34,847 bases of DNA, from positions 1-34,847 of the IMG/VR virus record IMGVR_UViG_3300020421_002955. One strand, 5' to 3'. Both the position numbers and the translations under genes were made by a program. Under the pieces are notes generated by a model. The model searched no databases. It was not told where the DNA came from and saw only the letters and a program-made list of their open reading frames with translations. This document shows, in pieces, positions 21,618 through 31,967 of the stretch; the first letter of the stretch is position 1; the number at the start of each line of letters is the position of its first letter. The DNA is from a virus.

Positions 21618-22939
21618 GTTATTTTCACTCCTAAATAGTGCGTCTTCACGTGTGTTGCTGTTCCTCCAGTCGGCACTCTCTGAGATCTATAGTTATCTTG
21701 CAACTGTTGATCTCGTCTTACTTGTGATGCGCCCGTCAAGCGAGTATCTAGCATTGATGAGCCGCATTGTGTACCAGCGTTATATTGGAATCTAACTTTA
21801 AATCCTTGAGTATTAAAAGCGAGGGCTTTCATAGCAAAATTAATTAATGTTTCAAAATTAGTTTTAGTCATTGTTTGTAAATCGCCATTCGCAGTATGAG
21901 TTACAGGTTGCCTATACTGATTACCTATACCCATTTTTGTTGGGTTTGCGAGTAAAGAAGTAACTCCACCAAAAGAATCAATAGCATCAACAAAAACAGC
22001 GCAATCATTTTGTGGACTTTTACCACCTAATTTGTCGCCTGTTACAATAAAATTATCTGATACTACATATCCGCTACCTGCTGTATTAACAGAAGTTGCA
22101 TATTGAGATCCAGCTATTTTTTCAACATTTAATTTAAATCCAGTTCCTGCGACCGTTCTATTGTATGCAGAATCTCTATATCCAGTAGGACTAGCTTGTC
22201 CGCTTGAATCAAATACAAATTGTTGACCCAATCTATTAGTGTTCAATTTATACAAATAGTAATTATTAACTACAACATTTTGAGTTCGAGCTTCTGGTAA
22301 ATTTCCTGCATTAAAAGCGGCAATATTGGCAGTATTATCGGTATAAACTGGTGTATTACTTACTATTGAATATCGTGGATTGCCAATTGTCAATGCATCA
22401 TGTATTATATAAAGTGGTTCAAATGTGGTCATATTTTGACCAGCAACTTGTTGTAAAACCGGTTTAGCAAATGTGTCTAAGAAATCTTGATCAGTAAATG
22501 GTATAAACTCTGAACTATCTTGGCTATCTCCACCTGCTTTATGACCACCACCAGGATTTGAAAATCTATGGTATACTGGCCAATTAGAACCTAACTGATT
22601 CTTCAAAAATGTCAAGTCAAATGGATTTGCGCCTTGACCGGGTGTAGGATTTGTAACAGTTTGTTCTATACGAGAATAATTAACTGTAGTTGTAGAAATA
22701 TTACCTAAAGCTCCATTGTTATTAGAAAATCTTCTATTATTATTTTGTACAGCTGAAGCTATAACATGGGTTTCAGATAAGTTACCTAAATTTCCACCAC
22801 TTCCTTGAACCGTAAGTTCAACAGCAGGGTTTTGCAAAAAAGATTTTTTTGCTGCCGCATAAATGTCATTCAATTCTACAAGGTTAAATTCTTTCAGATT
22901 CCCAGAATCTGTATAATATAAAGGGCTACGTACGGCCAT
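21614..22939 (-). CDS. Virion structural protein of cyanophage type, unknown role (441 aa)
   Basis: The N-terminus MAVRSPLYYTDSGNLKEFNL and the following helix (ELNDIYAAAKKSFLQN) resemble structural proteins found beside the baseplate genes of marine T4-like phages, but I cannot place it in a T4 gene. Asn- and Gly-rich stretches (SAVQNNNRRFSNNNGALGN, HRFSNPGGGHKAGGDSQDSS) sit in the first third. Two conserved-looking blocks follow: FTDQDFLDTFAKPVLQQVAG at about 157-176 and YYLYKLNTNRLGQQFVFDSS at 227-246. It belongs to the right late operon, 3 bases after the 187-aa gene and coupled to the 163-aa gene. A minor baseplate or tail component is the likely role. Confidence 0.65.
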   Translation of the reverse strand: MAVRSPLYYTDSGNLKEFNLVELNDIYAAAKKSFLQNPAVELTVQGSGGNLGNLSETHVIASAVQNNNRRFSNNNGALGNISTTTVNYSRIEQTVTNPTPGQGANPFDLTFLKNQLGSNWPVYHRFSNPGGGHKAGGDSQDSSEFIPFTDQDFLDTFAKPVLQQVAGQNMTTFEPLYIIHDALTIGNPRYSIVSNTPVYTDNTANIAAFNAGNLPEARTQNVVVNNYYLYKLNTNRLGQQFVFDSSGQASPTGYRDSAYNRTVAGTGFKLNVEKIAGSQYATSVNTAGSGYVVSDNFIVTGDKLGGKSPQNDCAVFVDAIDSFGGVTSLLANPTKMGIGNQYRQPVTHTANGDLQTMTKTNFETLINFAMKALAFNTQGFKVRFQYNAGTQCGSSMLDTRLTGASQVRRDQQLQDNYRSQRVPTGGTATHVKTHYLGVKIT

Positions 22940-22942
22940 AAT

Positions 22943-23506
22943 CTATCTTCCTGGTGTGAATAATGTTTTCAATACTACACTAGCTGAATCTAAAATCAAA
23001 GTAGTTGTTAAGTTTTGTAAATGTCTAGAAGCTATAGAGCTATCATGTATTTCAGCACTATCAATTGCTCCATAAGGCAATCTAACTGCCATATTAGAGT
23101 CAAAGCCAGTAGAATCTCCGGTAACTATAAGTGTTCTAAGTTTAAGATGGTGTCCTGTACCGCTATCAAAGTTTAGATGAGTAATATCTGCGCTGTTGGC
23201 TTGTAAATATCCAAAGTAACCGCTATCAACTTGTAGGTGTTTAATTATAGCACTATCAACTCGAATTAAACCGAAGTCTCCCGAGTCTAGTTTCATATAT
23301 TGCATATTCACACTATCTTGCATTTGCGAGACAGAAGAATCAAGGAAGTTCAATACAGACACTACACTAGAGTCTGCATTTGGAATCTGAGTCAATATAT
23401 TCGGGTTTAGATCGTCAAGATCACCGACATATCCTTGAAGTGCATTTGTCTTTTGCACCCAAGTTCCGATAGGATTAGTTAAGCTTACTTGTATAAATCT
23501 TGGCAT
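22943..23506 (-). CDS. Short fibre-like protein with decapeptide repeats (187 aa)
   Basis: The N-terminal part (MPRFIQVSLTNPIGTWVQKT) looks like an attachment segment. Residues 73-122 are five tandem 10-residue repeats of the form x-D-S-(G/A)-x-x-x-x-L-x: LDSGDFGLIR, VDSAIIKHLQ, VDSGYFGYLQ, ANSADITHLN, FDSGTGHHLK. Such short regular beta repeats suggest a small beta-solenoid shaft. The ends also carry DSAEIHDSSIASRHLQ and LDSASVVLK. The protein starts in the stop of the 68-aa gene. A short fibre or a baseplate spike extension is likely by pattern; no specific homologue is recognised. Confidence 0.68.
   Translation of the reverse strand: MPRFIQVSLTNPIGTWVQKTNALQGYVGDLDDLNPNILTQIPNADSSVVSVLNFLDSSVSQMQDSVNMQYMKLDSGDFGLIRVDSAIIKHLQVDSGYFGYLQANSADITHLNFDSGTGHHLKLRTLIVTGDSTGFDSNMAVRLPYGAIDSAEIHDSSIASRHLQNLTTTLILDSASVVLKTLFTPGR
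23141..23290 (-). repeat. Five tandem 30-bp units encoding 10-residue repeats
   Basis: Codons 73-122 of the 187-aa protein form five in-frame 30-base units with D/N-S at positions 2-3 and L at position 9. The DNA copies have diverged, so the period is clearest in protein. Confidence 0.8.
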
Positions 23507-23712
23507 TACAGTTTCTCTATCAGTTTGTTAATTAAGTCTTTCATTTCTCTTACTTCGTTTCGTAACTCAACCACTTCGTTATTTCGAGATTGCCTTAATC
23601 TTTTAGCTTCACGGGCTTGATGAATAGTTTTTTTATCAGTATTCAATATAGCCTGCGTATTTGTATCTCTAACTAATGTTTGTGATCCTTCAACTCTTAA
23701 ATAATTTTTCAT
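23506..23712 (-). CDS. Small coiled-coil virion protein (68 aa)
   Basis: Conserved small protein of cyanophage baseplate regions. The N-terminus MKNYLRVEGSQTLVRDTNTQ followed by AILNTDKKTIHQAREAKRL is typical of the family. Residues 43-68 (RNNEVVELRNEVREMKDLIN) have heptad-like hydrophobic spacing and should form a short coiled coil. It overlaps both neighbours by one base (stop/ATG), between the 1689-aa protein and the decapeptide-repeat protein. It may link two baseplate proteins or help assembly; the exact function is not known. Confidence 0.72.
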   Translation of the reverse strand: MKNYLRVEGSQTLVRDTNTQAILNTDKKTIHQAREAKRLRQSRNNEVVELRNEVREMKDLINKLIEKL

Positions 23713-26700
23713 TATACCGCCAATGCTATAACTCTTAAATCTTTGAAGATAGGAGGTTTAGCAGCATTTGTTGATTTCATTACAATTTTAATTACAAATC
23801 TAGAGAATGAAGTTGACAGTCCGTTTTGCCCACCTACCAAATATCTATAATCTCTAAATATATTTGGATTCTCATCAGATGGTAATTCAGTTTCTTTTGG
23901 TTGTTCTATCCAAGCAATATCATCAAAGTTTTCACCGTCATTGGCCACTTTATAATAAACTTCAAAATCAGCAACTGATGGGCGATGAGCTGAGAGTAAT
24001 ATCTTCAAGCCAATAGCATCTTCTTCAAGAGTCACTGGTCTTACGACGTGTTTACCTATATGCGATCCACCGATTGCAGCTATCTCATCAACAAAGTTTA
24101 TTGGCGTATTATGTTGAGGTGCATTAACTGGTGCATTTGCAGAATCTTGTTGATCAATATGATTATGAATCAAGAACATTGAAGCTCTTTGCATATCAAG
24201 CATTGGAGATACATCAGTATTTGCTGTACTCATATCTACATTAATTGTTGTAGACTTATTACCAGCTCCTAACTTTGTAGGTTCTAAGTCGCCATTAACA
24301 ATCATTCTTGGTGCAGGGAAAACATTATTTTCTCTAATATCTAAATCAGTAAATACTACATCTTTGGCATAAGGAGTTTCTGTACCAGCCAAAGATTTTC
24401 CTGAAGTAAATTTGCCTTTCATTGCTATTGCAGTATTTACAGGCATCAAAGGCTCAAGGAATGGAACGGCAGTTTCAAACATCATATTACGTGTCGTTAC
24501 TACGTTTGATCCACCAAAATTAAATGCTGAACTAGGATTGGTTTTAGATAGTGTTATTGTAAAATTATTTTCATCTACATCAACTACTGTTCTAGATCCA
24601 AGAATATCTGAACCAACTAATCCACCACCATATGCAGTGCCTGAATCAAGACCATAAATTTTTACATTATCTCCAGCCACAAACCCGTGATTTAATTGAT
24701 TCACAATTAGTGTAGAGCTAGAAGAATCAAATGTTAATGGATTTTCTCCGGCCAACTTTCTAGCTATTGGAGCATTTTCTAATACAGCTGTACCACTCGC
24801 ATCGAATTGAGCATGATGAATTTCGAACATCATATCTTTTGTTTGCGAAGGTTCCCAAGTGAACGAGTTTTGAGATAAGAATAAAGAACCTAATGTTGGT
24901 TGCTTAGTAACCTTTTTCTCAGTTGAATTTAAAATAAACTGTTCAGTTTCTGCAATATAGACATTATAATCTACAGTCTCAGCCTTGACAATAAATGCAT
25001 ATTCAGTATATCCATTAAGGAAGATAGGCTCTTCAAATTCAAAATCTGTAGGACCAGATGCATCATTAGTAACTGTCACATTTCCTGGATTAATAAACAC
25101 TGTTGATCCTGGAATTATGACATCAGAAGAAGGATGTCCATTTATCATGGGGCGTAGTTCTAATTGAACAGGAACTGAGTTAGATTTACTTGCAAAATAT
25201 AATCTAACGCGAGTTACGTATACACCGTTTCTTCTATCAACATAAAATGATTGAGCTAGCGGATCGCATGGCTTATCGTTTCCATCATCCGGTGGATCTA
25301 ACTCAACTGATGTTTGGAATCCTCTAATTGTAACATGTCTAGTTGATAATACGTCGCGCTGACGAGTTTCTATAACTCCATTTGCTGTAAATGTTGTTTT
25401 AGCTACTGATAGCGCATCTTGTTCTCTATCAGCCGTAATATCTAATAGTTTAAATTCTCTTTCTCCAGTTCTAAATCTAAAATTAGGAGTAGATGGAATA
25501 AAGAACGATCCTTCAATTACTCCTTGTGGACTAGTAGTAAGTGTTGATGGTCCATTCGGATGTTGAGTAGCGTTATTTAATCTATTTCCATACTCATCTG
25601 AAGTAGTAGCAAATCTTTGGAAAGCTTCAGATTTAACCCAAGCATCAACAGATCTACCATCAAATCTAGGCCACATTTGAACACTCGATCCTAATCCTTC
25701 ACCCCTGAAAAAGACCATTCGTGATCTCATAAAGGGAATAATAGCAATATTAACTACACGTTCGCCTATTACTTCTCTAATAGTTTCTGCTCTTACAACT
25801 CTATTAACTCGAGTAGTTTGTGTGTTACCGCTAGTAGAAACGGTTCTTCCGCGTTCTTGTCCTAGACTTGCATTAATATTATTACCTTGCCAAGACCAGT
25901 TCCAGTTATTAAAGTTAAATGCTTGAGTTGTATCTAGTCTTGTTCCTCCGTTAAATACACGAGGAGCTGTATAGATAACTTCTTTCCATTCGTCGGATGC
26001 TGGTGATAAAAGAAGATTACCGCGATGTGTAATCACCGCAAATGGATTGACATTAATAGTTTGCGATACTACAGGTTGTTGAATAAATGGAGTTTCATCA
26101 TATCTAATATATACGTTATCACCTTTTAGTACAGTATTTGTAGAAAGATCAGAATCATATATTAGACGAACATTTTCTTCGTTAAATGTTGGTCGCATAA
26201 TTCTAGCTTGTGGATCAATAGATGATCTAAATTCATCACTAACTGTGAATGATACTGCATGATCCGCAAAATTATCTACTAAAAACCCTGATTTTGTTCT
26301 ATCAACTCCAGTAGAATCAAACACTGCGAAGTTTTGTACATCAACTTCAAGCAAACTTAATGCCGTTGCTTCTTCTAAATCATCTACTCTATCTTCAAGC
26401 TTTTGTATATCTCGCATAGTGAAGCCTTTAGCTTCAATATTTTGCATTGTCATATCATCTACATTTTTTGATCCAGCATTCAATTTAATTCTATAAAGCT
26501 CTAAAGTATTAATTGGAGTTGGAGCAAATTGTGGTGTTAACGATGGAGTTCCTTGAACTACTGATACAACACCTTGGCTGTTTACAATAAGCTTATCATA
26601 CCTCGGTAAATAATACTCAGTATCGAGAGTAACTAAGCTAGTATTTACAGGAACTTCATTGACTCTTGCAGTTGCTGCACTAAAGCCATTATTATTATCG

Positions 26701-28781
26701 TCTTTACGAGATCTAAAATCTAAAACATCTGTTAATGAAACTACAGATCCATCAGCTTTTGTGTGATCAGGAATTTGACCATATGGAACTTGACCTGTGT
26801 AAGATGATGCATCAAAATAATCTCCAGTAGAACCATGATTAAAGTATGTAAATCTAACGTATACGTTACCAACTGGTGTTTTTGCTGTAGTCTTTAAAAG
26901 CAATTTACCAGTTTCATAGAAGTTATCTCTTGCACCATTATCAACAAGAAAATCTGCTCTTAAATCAGTACCATCAGAATCTACTGTACGAATTCTTTGT
27001 ACTTCAAAAATATCAGCTTTACCTAAATCAATGTAAGGTTGTCCTCCACTGCCAGGATTTGTAATAGTTGCAGCCATTGTTTGAGTAGCAAGAGATTTGG
27101 TTCTTGTAACACCATCTTTTTGCACTTGCACAATTGCTTCAATAGCTGTAGCAGCAGGTCCACCAGTTATAGACGCTGATTGTGTTCCAGAACCTGTGAC
27201 AGTGGTTGGAGTAAATGCAACACCAGCAACTGCAGAAAATACCCATTGATTTGCATTTGCAAAAACTTCTCCACTAGCTAGAGCAGGGAAAGTAGTATCA
27301 CCATTACCGTCAGTAGTTGCAGTTAATCTTCTTTGTGTTGTAAGTGTAACATCAGAAGTTGCCTTAACTCTATTTTCTGGAAAGTCAAATAGTAAATCAT
27401 TATTAGCAGCATCTTTGATAACTGCTATGGTATTTTCAAGTTGTAAGTTAGCAAATGAATTTGCGGCTGTACCAATTGATGCTACGTCTCTAAAGTTTTG
27501 ACTTGCATTCATCTTGATGTCCATCAGATAGAAGCGAGTTAAAGCTCCGTCTTCTTCTACTGATTTAACACGTGCAGTACCAATTGTTGAACCACCGTAT
27601 GATCTAACACTTCTTAAATTTTGCAACTCAAATGTTTCTATATTTGGTAATCCATTTATAGAATCAACTAAAACAAAGTTGCCGAATCCTGCAGCAACTG
27701 GTTCTGCATTTATAGTAACAGAAGTTAATGCTCTAGGAGTTGAAAGAATTGTAGCATCTGGTCTATGAGCTCTATATCCATTAACGTATGCTGTTCCTGG
27801 AGAAACATTAAGATTAAAATCAGATGCCGATGCTGAATCATAATGAATTAAAAATGGTCTCTTAATAAAATCGCCGTTAATTTCTTTTGTGCGAATGGCA
27901 CTAAAGTCACGAATCTTATTATAATCTTCGGTACCACTTACAGCTTCTATAAGTCTACCACCTCTGATTTTTCCAAAAAATACAAATGTATCAGCTGAAT
28001 CTTTATCAGACTCATTTGTCAGTGTTAATCTAATTCTATATCTGTCTGCACCTGGTGCAGTAAGATTTGGATTTGAAGTTTGATTATCATAGAGAGCAAG
28101 AGTATCACTTACTGTAACAATATCTTGAGTTACTACAAATCCTACATTTTCACTAGGAGCTGAGTCGTATTTTGATACCATTATTGATTGTGCATCTGCT
28201 TGCACAAAATGACCTTGTGTAAAGAATGTACCTTCTTGAGTTGATGCTCGAGTTCCTCTACCAATTGCTTTATCACTAGAAGTATTCGTCGTTTGAACTT
28301 TTAGTGTAACACCACTACTAGTTCCAACAATATTTTCTCCTGCAGTCAATCGTACTGGTGCAGATCCAATAGTACCTGAACTTTGATTAGTATACTGAAT
28401 ATAAAGAGTTGCAGGATCGCCAGTCAATGCATCAACTGGGAAAATATCAATTACTTTTACACTAATGTTTGAAGTTTGACCAACAAAAGTATCATCAATC
28501 ATTGAGGTAGTACTAGCAGGCAAGCTGGTAGTTGCATCAATTTTTACATATTCAAGTTGATTATTTACTATCATACCACCTGGTACAACAGAAGCTCCTT
28601 CTTTAAATATATTTCTTCCAAATCTTTCAATTTCTTTTTGGATAATAGTTTGCATTTGCGTAAGCTCACGAGCTTGCAATTGCTTACCGCTATTAAAAAG
28701 TATGCGATGATAGTGATCGCTATCTCTAAAGTCATCTCTATATGTTGTTGCAAATAGATTTTTAGTAAAATTATTAGGCAT
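23712..28781 (-). CDS. Large DUF4815-type baseplate/virion protein (1689 aa)
   Basis: The N-terminus (residues ~12-72: YRDDFRDSDHYHRILFNSGK, QLQARELTQMQTIIQKEIER, FGRNIFKEGASVVPGG) matches the DUF4815-type domain of large marine T4-like virion proteins. A coiled-coil stretch lies near residue 790 (DIQKLEDRVDDLEEATALSL). Near 1020 is IPFMRSRMVFF, then FFIPSTPNFRFRTGEREFKL and DPLAQSFYVDRRNGVYVTRV, all recurrent in cyanophage homologues. It follows gp8, the place where T4 carries gp9 to gp12, so it may take over part of their role as outer baseplate proteins. AAGGATGAGCG precedes the ATG. The family call is strong; equivalence to a T4 gene is inferred. Confidence 0.85.
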   Translation of the reverse strand: MPNNFTKNLFATTYRDDFRDSDHYHRILFNSGKQLQARELTQMQTIIQKEIERFGRNIFKEGASVVPGGMIVNNQLEYVKIDATTSLPASTTSMIDDTFVGQTSNISVKVIDIFPVDALTGDPATLYIQYTNQSSGTIGSAPVRLTAGENIVGTSSGVTLKVQTTNTSSDKAIGRGTRASTQEGTFFTQGHFVQADAQSIMVSKYDSAPSENVGFVVTQDIVTVSDTLALYDNQTSNPNLTAPGADRYRIRLTLTNESDKDSADTFVFFGKIRGGRLIEAVSGTEDYNKIRDFSAIRTKEINGDFIKRPFLIHYDSASASDFNLNVSPGTAYVNGYRAHRPDATILSTPRALTSVTINAEPVAAGFGNFVLVDSINGLPNIETFELQNLRSVRSYGGSTIGTARVKSVEEDGALTRFYLMDIKMNASQNFRDVASIGTAANSFANLQLENTIAVIKDAANNDLLFDFPENRVKATSDVTLTTQRRLTATTDGNGDTTFPALASGEVFANANQWVFSAVAGVAFTPTTVTGSGTQSASITGGPAATAIEAIVQVQKDGVTRTKSLATQTMAATITNPGSGGQPYIDLGKADIFEVQRIRTVDSDGTDLRADFLVDNGARDNFYETGKLLLKTTAKTPVGNVYVRFTYFNHGSTGDYFDASSYTGQVPYGQIPDHTKADGSVVSLTDVLDFRSRKDDNNNGFSAATARVNEVPVNTSLVTLDTEYYLPRYDKLIVNSQGVVSVVQGTPSLTPQFAPTPINTLELYRIKLNAGSKNVDDMTMQNIEAKGFTMRDIQKLEDRVDDLEEATALSLLEVDVQNFAVFDSTGVDRTKSGFLVDNFADHAVSFTVSDEFRSSIDPQARIMRPTFNEENVRLIYDSDLSTNTVLKGDNVYIRYDETPFIQQPVVSQTINVNPFAVITHRGNLLLSPASDEWKEVIYTAPRVFNGGTRLDTTQAFNFNNWNWSWQGNNINASLGQERGRTVSTSGNTQTTRVNRVVRAETIREVIGERVVNIAIIPFMRSRMVFFRGEGLGSSVQMWPRFDGRSVDAWVKSEAFQRFATTSDEYGNRLNNATQHPNGPSTLTTSPQGVIEGSFFIPSTPNFRFRTGEREFKLLDITADREQDALSVAKTTFTANGVIETRQRDVLSTRHVTIRGFQTSVELDPPDDGNDKPCDPLAQSFYVDRRNGVYVTRVRLYFASKSNSVPVQLELRPMINGHPSSDVIIPGSTVFINPGNVTVTNDASGPTDFEFEEPIFLNGYTEYAFIVKAETVDYNVYIAETEQFILNSTEKKVTKQPTLGSLFLSQNSFTWEPSQTKDMMFEIHHAQFDASGTAVLENAPIARKLAGENPLTFDSSSSTLIVNQLNHGFVAGDNVKIYGLDSGTAYGGGLVGSDILGSRTVVDVDENNFTITLSKTNPSSAFNFGGSNVVTTRNMMFETAVPFLEPLMPVNTAIAMKGKFTSGKSLAGTETPYAKDVVFTDLDIRENNVFPAPRMIVNGDLEPTKLGAGNKSTTINVDMSTANTDVSPMLDMQRASMFLIHNHIDQQDSANAPVNAPQHNTPINFVDEIAAIGGSHIGKHVVRPVTLEEDAIGLKILLSAHRPSVADFEVYYKVANDGENFDDIAWIEQPKETELPSDENPNIFRDYRYLVGGQNGLSTSFSRFVIKIVMKSTNAAKPPIFKDLRVIALAV

Positions 28782-28791
28782 CGCTCATCCT

Positions 28792-30135
28792 TTAGAACTG
28801 TAAAATAACTTTTACGTCTTCTGCTTGCACATTCGACCGTAAGATAGCTGCTCTATTATCTATGTATAATATATCACCGGTGTTAGGATTGACTTCTGGA
28901 TTGATCTTAGCAGAATCAATAATTCCAGTACCTACACCATTTGTTTCATTAATAACTTCCCCATCTTGGAAATCAGAAAAACCAGTTGTTGTAGTTTGAT
29001 GATAATAAATGTCTGATGAATCTATATCATCAATGTATGCTTCAGCCAAGGTAATTTGACCTCTGATAATTTTATCTTTAGTAAAAGCTTGTACTACACT
29101 TGACAACTTCATTCTTTTTAAAGTATTACCAGTTGTTGCTGTAAATACTGCACCTGCATCATCTTTAATATCTTTGACCAATGTCACTTGTCTAAAGTCT
29201 TGATCTGTGATGAAGTTACTATCTGTTCCTTCAATACGAGAATGGAACATAATAGCTGCAGATTTTAAATCAACTCGACAGTCTGCACCAATTCCAGAAT
29301 CTGGACCAAGAACTGCACGTGCTGTAGCACCACCGCCACCACCACCAGTAATTTCAACTTCAGCTCGAGTATATCCTAATCCTAACTTTTGAGTAGTACC
29401 GCTATCAGCCATTTTAATCCATGCTAGTGTGCCAGTTGCTGAATCAATTCTAGCTATAGCTTGGGCCCCAGTACCAGAACCAAGAATATTAACTGTTGGA
29501 TTTGATGTATATGCACTACCAACTGAAGTAATAATAACTGATGTTACTGCTCCTACTTTGGCAGTATCTTGTATTTCTTCTTGTTTTAATTGAATACCTG
29601 TTGACGATGAATCAGTTTGCAATTGTTTTTTAACTGGTAAAAAGTTAGATGACATAAATGAGTTTGCTCTTGATGCACTAACAGTAAATAAAAATTTCCA
29701 AACATAACCATCTGATAATCTAAATGAATCATTGTTTGCACTTGTTGGTTCTACAGTAGATCCAACTGCCACTCCGCTATTATCTCTACCAGTTTCTAAA
29801 CAAATATACACATTGTTATTTCCATTCATTACATAATATGGATTAGCAGGATAGCCAGAAACTTGACTATCGAATTGTGAATATATTGTACCGTTTGACC
29901 AATTATATCGTGGAACTACAAGAGATGTTGCTTGAACTTTCTTGACAGATTGCATTTGGTTTCTTGCGCCAGTAACATCACTCGCTCTGTTAATCGGAGT
30001 TGGTACTGTATCAGCGCTATCCCAAATTTCTGATCTGCCAATACCAATATAATATCTCGCAGTATTTTGGGCAAACTGATCAAAAAATTGTCTAGCTAAA
30101 AGAGTTCTAAGAGCATCGGTTACAATTGCTGGCAT
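28792..30135 (-). CDS. gp8: Baseplate wedge protein gp8
   Basis: T4 gp8 landmarks are in order: an N-terminal helix region with ARYYIGIGRSEIWDSADTVP (T4 FGRSEPW), VVPRYNWSNGTIYSQFDS (T4 VIPRRDWGDTRY), then an N-V-Y-I-C-L strand, then SDGYVWKFLFTV (T4 GDGYVWEYLFEI) and, near the end, GDILYIDNRAAILRS (T4 MIYMENRPPI). At 447 residues it is longer than T4 gp8 (334), the extra part being a DSA-containing, Gly-rich stretch around 200-290. In T4 gp8 is a wedge component that binds gp7 and helps the baseplate change shape on contact. It starts 2 bases after the 609-aa gene. Confidence 0.92.
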   Translation of the reverse strand: MPAIVTDALRTLLARQFFDQFAQNTARYYIGIGRSEIWDSADTVPTPINRASDVTGARNQMQSVKKVQATSLVVPRYNWSNGTIYSQFDSQVSGYPANPYYVMNGNNNVYICLETGRDNSGVAVGSTVEPTSANNDSFRLSDGYVWKFLFTVSASRANSFMSSNFLPVKKQLQTDSSSTGIQLKQEEIQDTAKVGAVTSVIITSVGSAYTSNPTVNILGSGTGAQAIARIDSATGTLAWIKMADSGTTQKLGLGYTRAEVEITGGGGGGATARAVLGPDSGIGADCRVDLKSAAIMFHSRIEGTDSNFITDQDFRQVTLVKDIKDDAGAVFTATTGNTLKRMKLSSVVQAFTKDKIIRGQITLAEAYIDDIDSSDIYYHQTTTTGFSDFQDGEVINETNGVGTGIIDSAKINPEVNPNTGDILYIDNRAAILRSNVQAEDVKVILQF

Positions 30136-30137
30136 GA

Positions 30138-31967
30138 TTAAGATTCCTGAATTCTAAGTAATACGTGAAGGTTTGTTGAAGTATGACCTGCATCTTGAGT
30201 TAAGGTTATTTTAATTTGTTCTCCTGCATTATAATCAGCAGATAATGTAGCATTCAATGTTTGAGCACCATCTCCTGTAACTTCAATTGAAGTATTTCGT
30301 GTTGATGTTGTACCATTTCCATGTTTAATAATAACTGATAATTGAAATGTTGATGATGAACCACCATAACCTGAAGCATTAAAGCTAGCTGTAATATTTT
30401 TAAGTGAACCACTAGTTGGCATTACTATACCATCAGGCGAAGTAGAACCATCAACAGTATGTAATTGAACACCTGAAGCACTAGCTTGAGATCCATCTAA
30501 TCCAAAATGTAAATATTGTACAGCACCTGCACTTACAGCAGATCTATTAATTTCAAACCACCCATCACTATCTGCAAATTCAAAGATATTTTGACTTGAG
30601 TTATAGTGCATCGCACCTTTTCTGTAATGCGAACTATAGAAAGCATTATTTTTATAATTATTTCTTTCTGTCGTAGTATTTTGTGGTACAAAAAGTAAAC
30701 CTTTATTTCCTAAATCTGTAAATGCTCCACCAGCTGGTGTATTTGTGGTTACCCTCCATCCATTATGAGCAGCATTTGATGATGCAGCCATGTGTATTTC
30801 ATTTGCATTAACAATTATTTTACTATCACTACCAGATTTGATAGTTCTAGTTGCAGCAGAATCAAAGGAAAGCGGTTGACCTGAATCCATACCGAATGTA
30901 GTTCCAGGAATACTTAGCTTACCGCCGTTATCTGTTAATCTTAATGTTCCAAGATGTATAGTGCTTCCGCTAAGATGTAGGTCTTTCCATTTTTTAGCTG
31001 ATGTACCAAGATCACGAACTTCATTTTGGTCAGGTACAAGATCATATGGAATTGCTGCATTAATAGCAGTAACAATTCCTGTTACTTGAGAAGAATCTGG
31101 TAAAGCCGAAATTGCAGATGCTATAGTTGAATATTGTACTCCATCTAAAGTATCAGCATCTACGTTAAGTGCATCAACAAAACTTTTATTTACTCGAGTA
31201 TCAATTGCTGAGTTGGCTCTTGCTGTTGTAAAGTATAGATTACCAGGACCTGCACCACCATTTGAACCAGCAGAATCTTCAGGAGTAGTATCCGTTACAG
31301 AACCCTGCAATGCTGCTGTTAAGACAGCTAATGTAGTATCAACTTGATTTACTCCAATATCAAAATCTAATTTAAATTGTGCAAACGCTGAATCAATAGA
31401 AGAATCAACCTGTGTCAATGTTTGTAGTGTCATACCAAGTGCACGAGCTGAATCTAAGCCACCGGCTTGTCTAAATTGTATATATGCAGAATCAATATAT
31501 GCTGTAACATCAGTAGAATCAAGGCTTAATCTATTTGCTCTAGCAGAATCTAAGAAACCTGCACCAAATAATGCATCAATTGCAGAAGCTGAGTCGAGAA
31601 GCTTTGTAGTACCTCCACGAATTCCAAGAATATAATCGCGATCGGCTTCTTTCTTAATATCTGTTATAAAGGCTAATGTGCCTGTGCTATCTTGTAATGT
31701 AATATTATTAACGCCAGTAGGATCTGCAGGAATTAATCTAGTAACAGAATTAAATGAGTCTTTCGTTGCACCGTCAAATAAAATACCATCAAAACCAAAT
31801 CCAATACCATTGCTATTAACACTTTGCAAATTAAGCTGCAGTGAAAGAGCCGTTATGTTTGAATATAGTTCAGTAAAGTTGGCATTAATTTTGGTAGCGC
31901 CAGTACGTAGATCATCTCCGGTACCATCGTTGCCTACTGTTCCAGTAAATATGTTTTGTCTTGCCAT
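30138..31967 (-). CDS. Fibre-like virion protein with NDGTGD-type head (609 aa)
   Basis: The N-terminus (IFTGTVGNDGTGDDLRTGAT, then KINANFTELY) is a well-known attachment segment of marine phage structural proteins. Residues ~115-270 hold many DSA/DST units (LDSARANRLSLDSTDV, YIDSAYIQFRQ), a single NLYFTTARANSAI unit and gp34-like coil linkers. LGTSAKKWKDLHLSG (~316-330) is a common fibre strand. The last ~120 residues (YLHFGLDGSQ to HVLLRIQES) look like a jelly-roll knob. AGGA stands 6-7 bases before the ATG and a late promoter lies 27 bases upstream. It is the first gene of the right late operon and is placed before gp8, so it is probably a short fibre bound to the wedge. Confidence 0.8.
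   Translation of the reverse strand: MARQNIFTGTVGNDGTGDDLRTGATKINANFTELYSNITALSLQLNLQSVNSNGIGFGFDGILFDGATKDSFNSVTRLIPADPTGVNNITLQDSTGTLAFITDIKKEADRDYILGIRGGTTKLLDSASAIDALFGAGFLDSARANRLSLDSTDVTAYIDSAYIQFRQAGGLDSARALGMTLQTLTQVDSSIDSAFAQFKLDFDIGVNQVDTTLAVLTAALQGSVTDTTPEDSAGSNGGAGPGNLYFTTARANSAIDTRVNKSFVDALNVDADTLDGVQYSTIASAISALPDSSQVTGIVTAINAAIPYDLVPDQNEVRDLGTSAKKWKDLHLSGSTIHLGTLRLTDNGGKLSIPGTTFGMDSGQPLSFDSAATRTIKSGSDSKIIVNANEIHMAASSNAAHNGWRVTTNTPAGGAFTDLGNKGLLFVPQNTTTERNNYKNNAFYSSHYRKGAMHYNSSQNIFEFADSDGWFEINRSAVSAGAVQYLHFGLDGSQASASGVQLHTVDGSTSPDGIVMPTSGSLKNITASFNASGYGGSSSTFQLSVIIKHGNGTTSTRNTSIEVTGDGAQTLNATLSADYNAGEQIKITLTQDAGHTSTNLHVLLRIQES

Noticed and set aside
28557-28757. Short ORFs on both strands within the start of the 1689-aa gene
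   Set aside because: They lie inside a conserved DUF4815-type coding region and have no ribosome site or recognisable product. Other short ORFs antisense to the fibre and enzyme genes were left out for the same reason.
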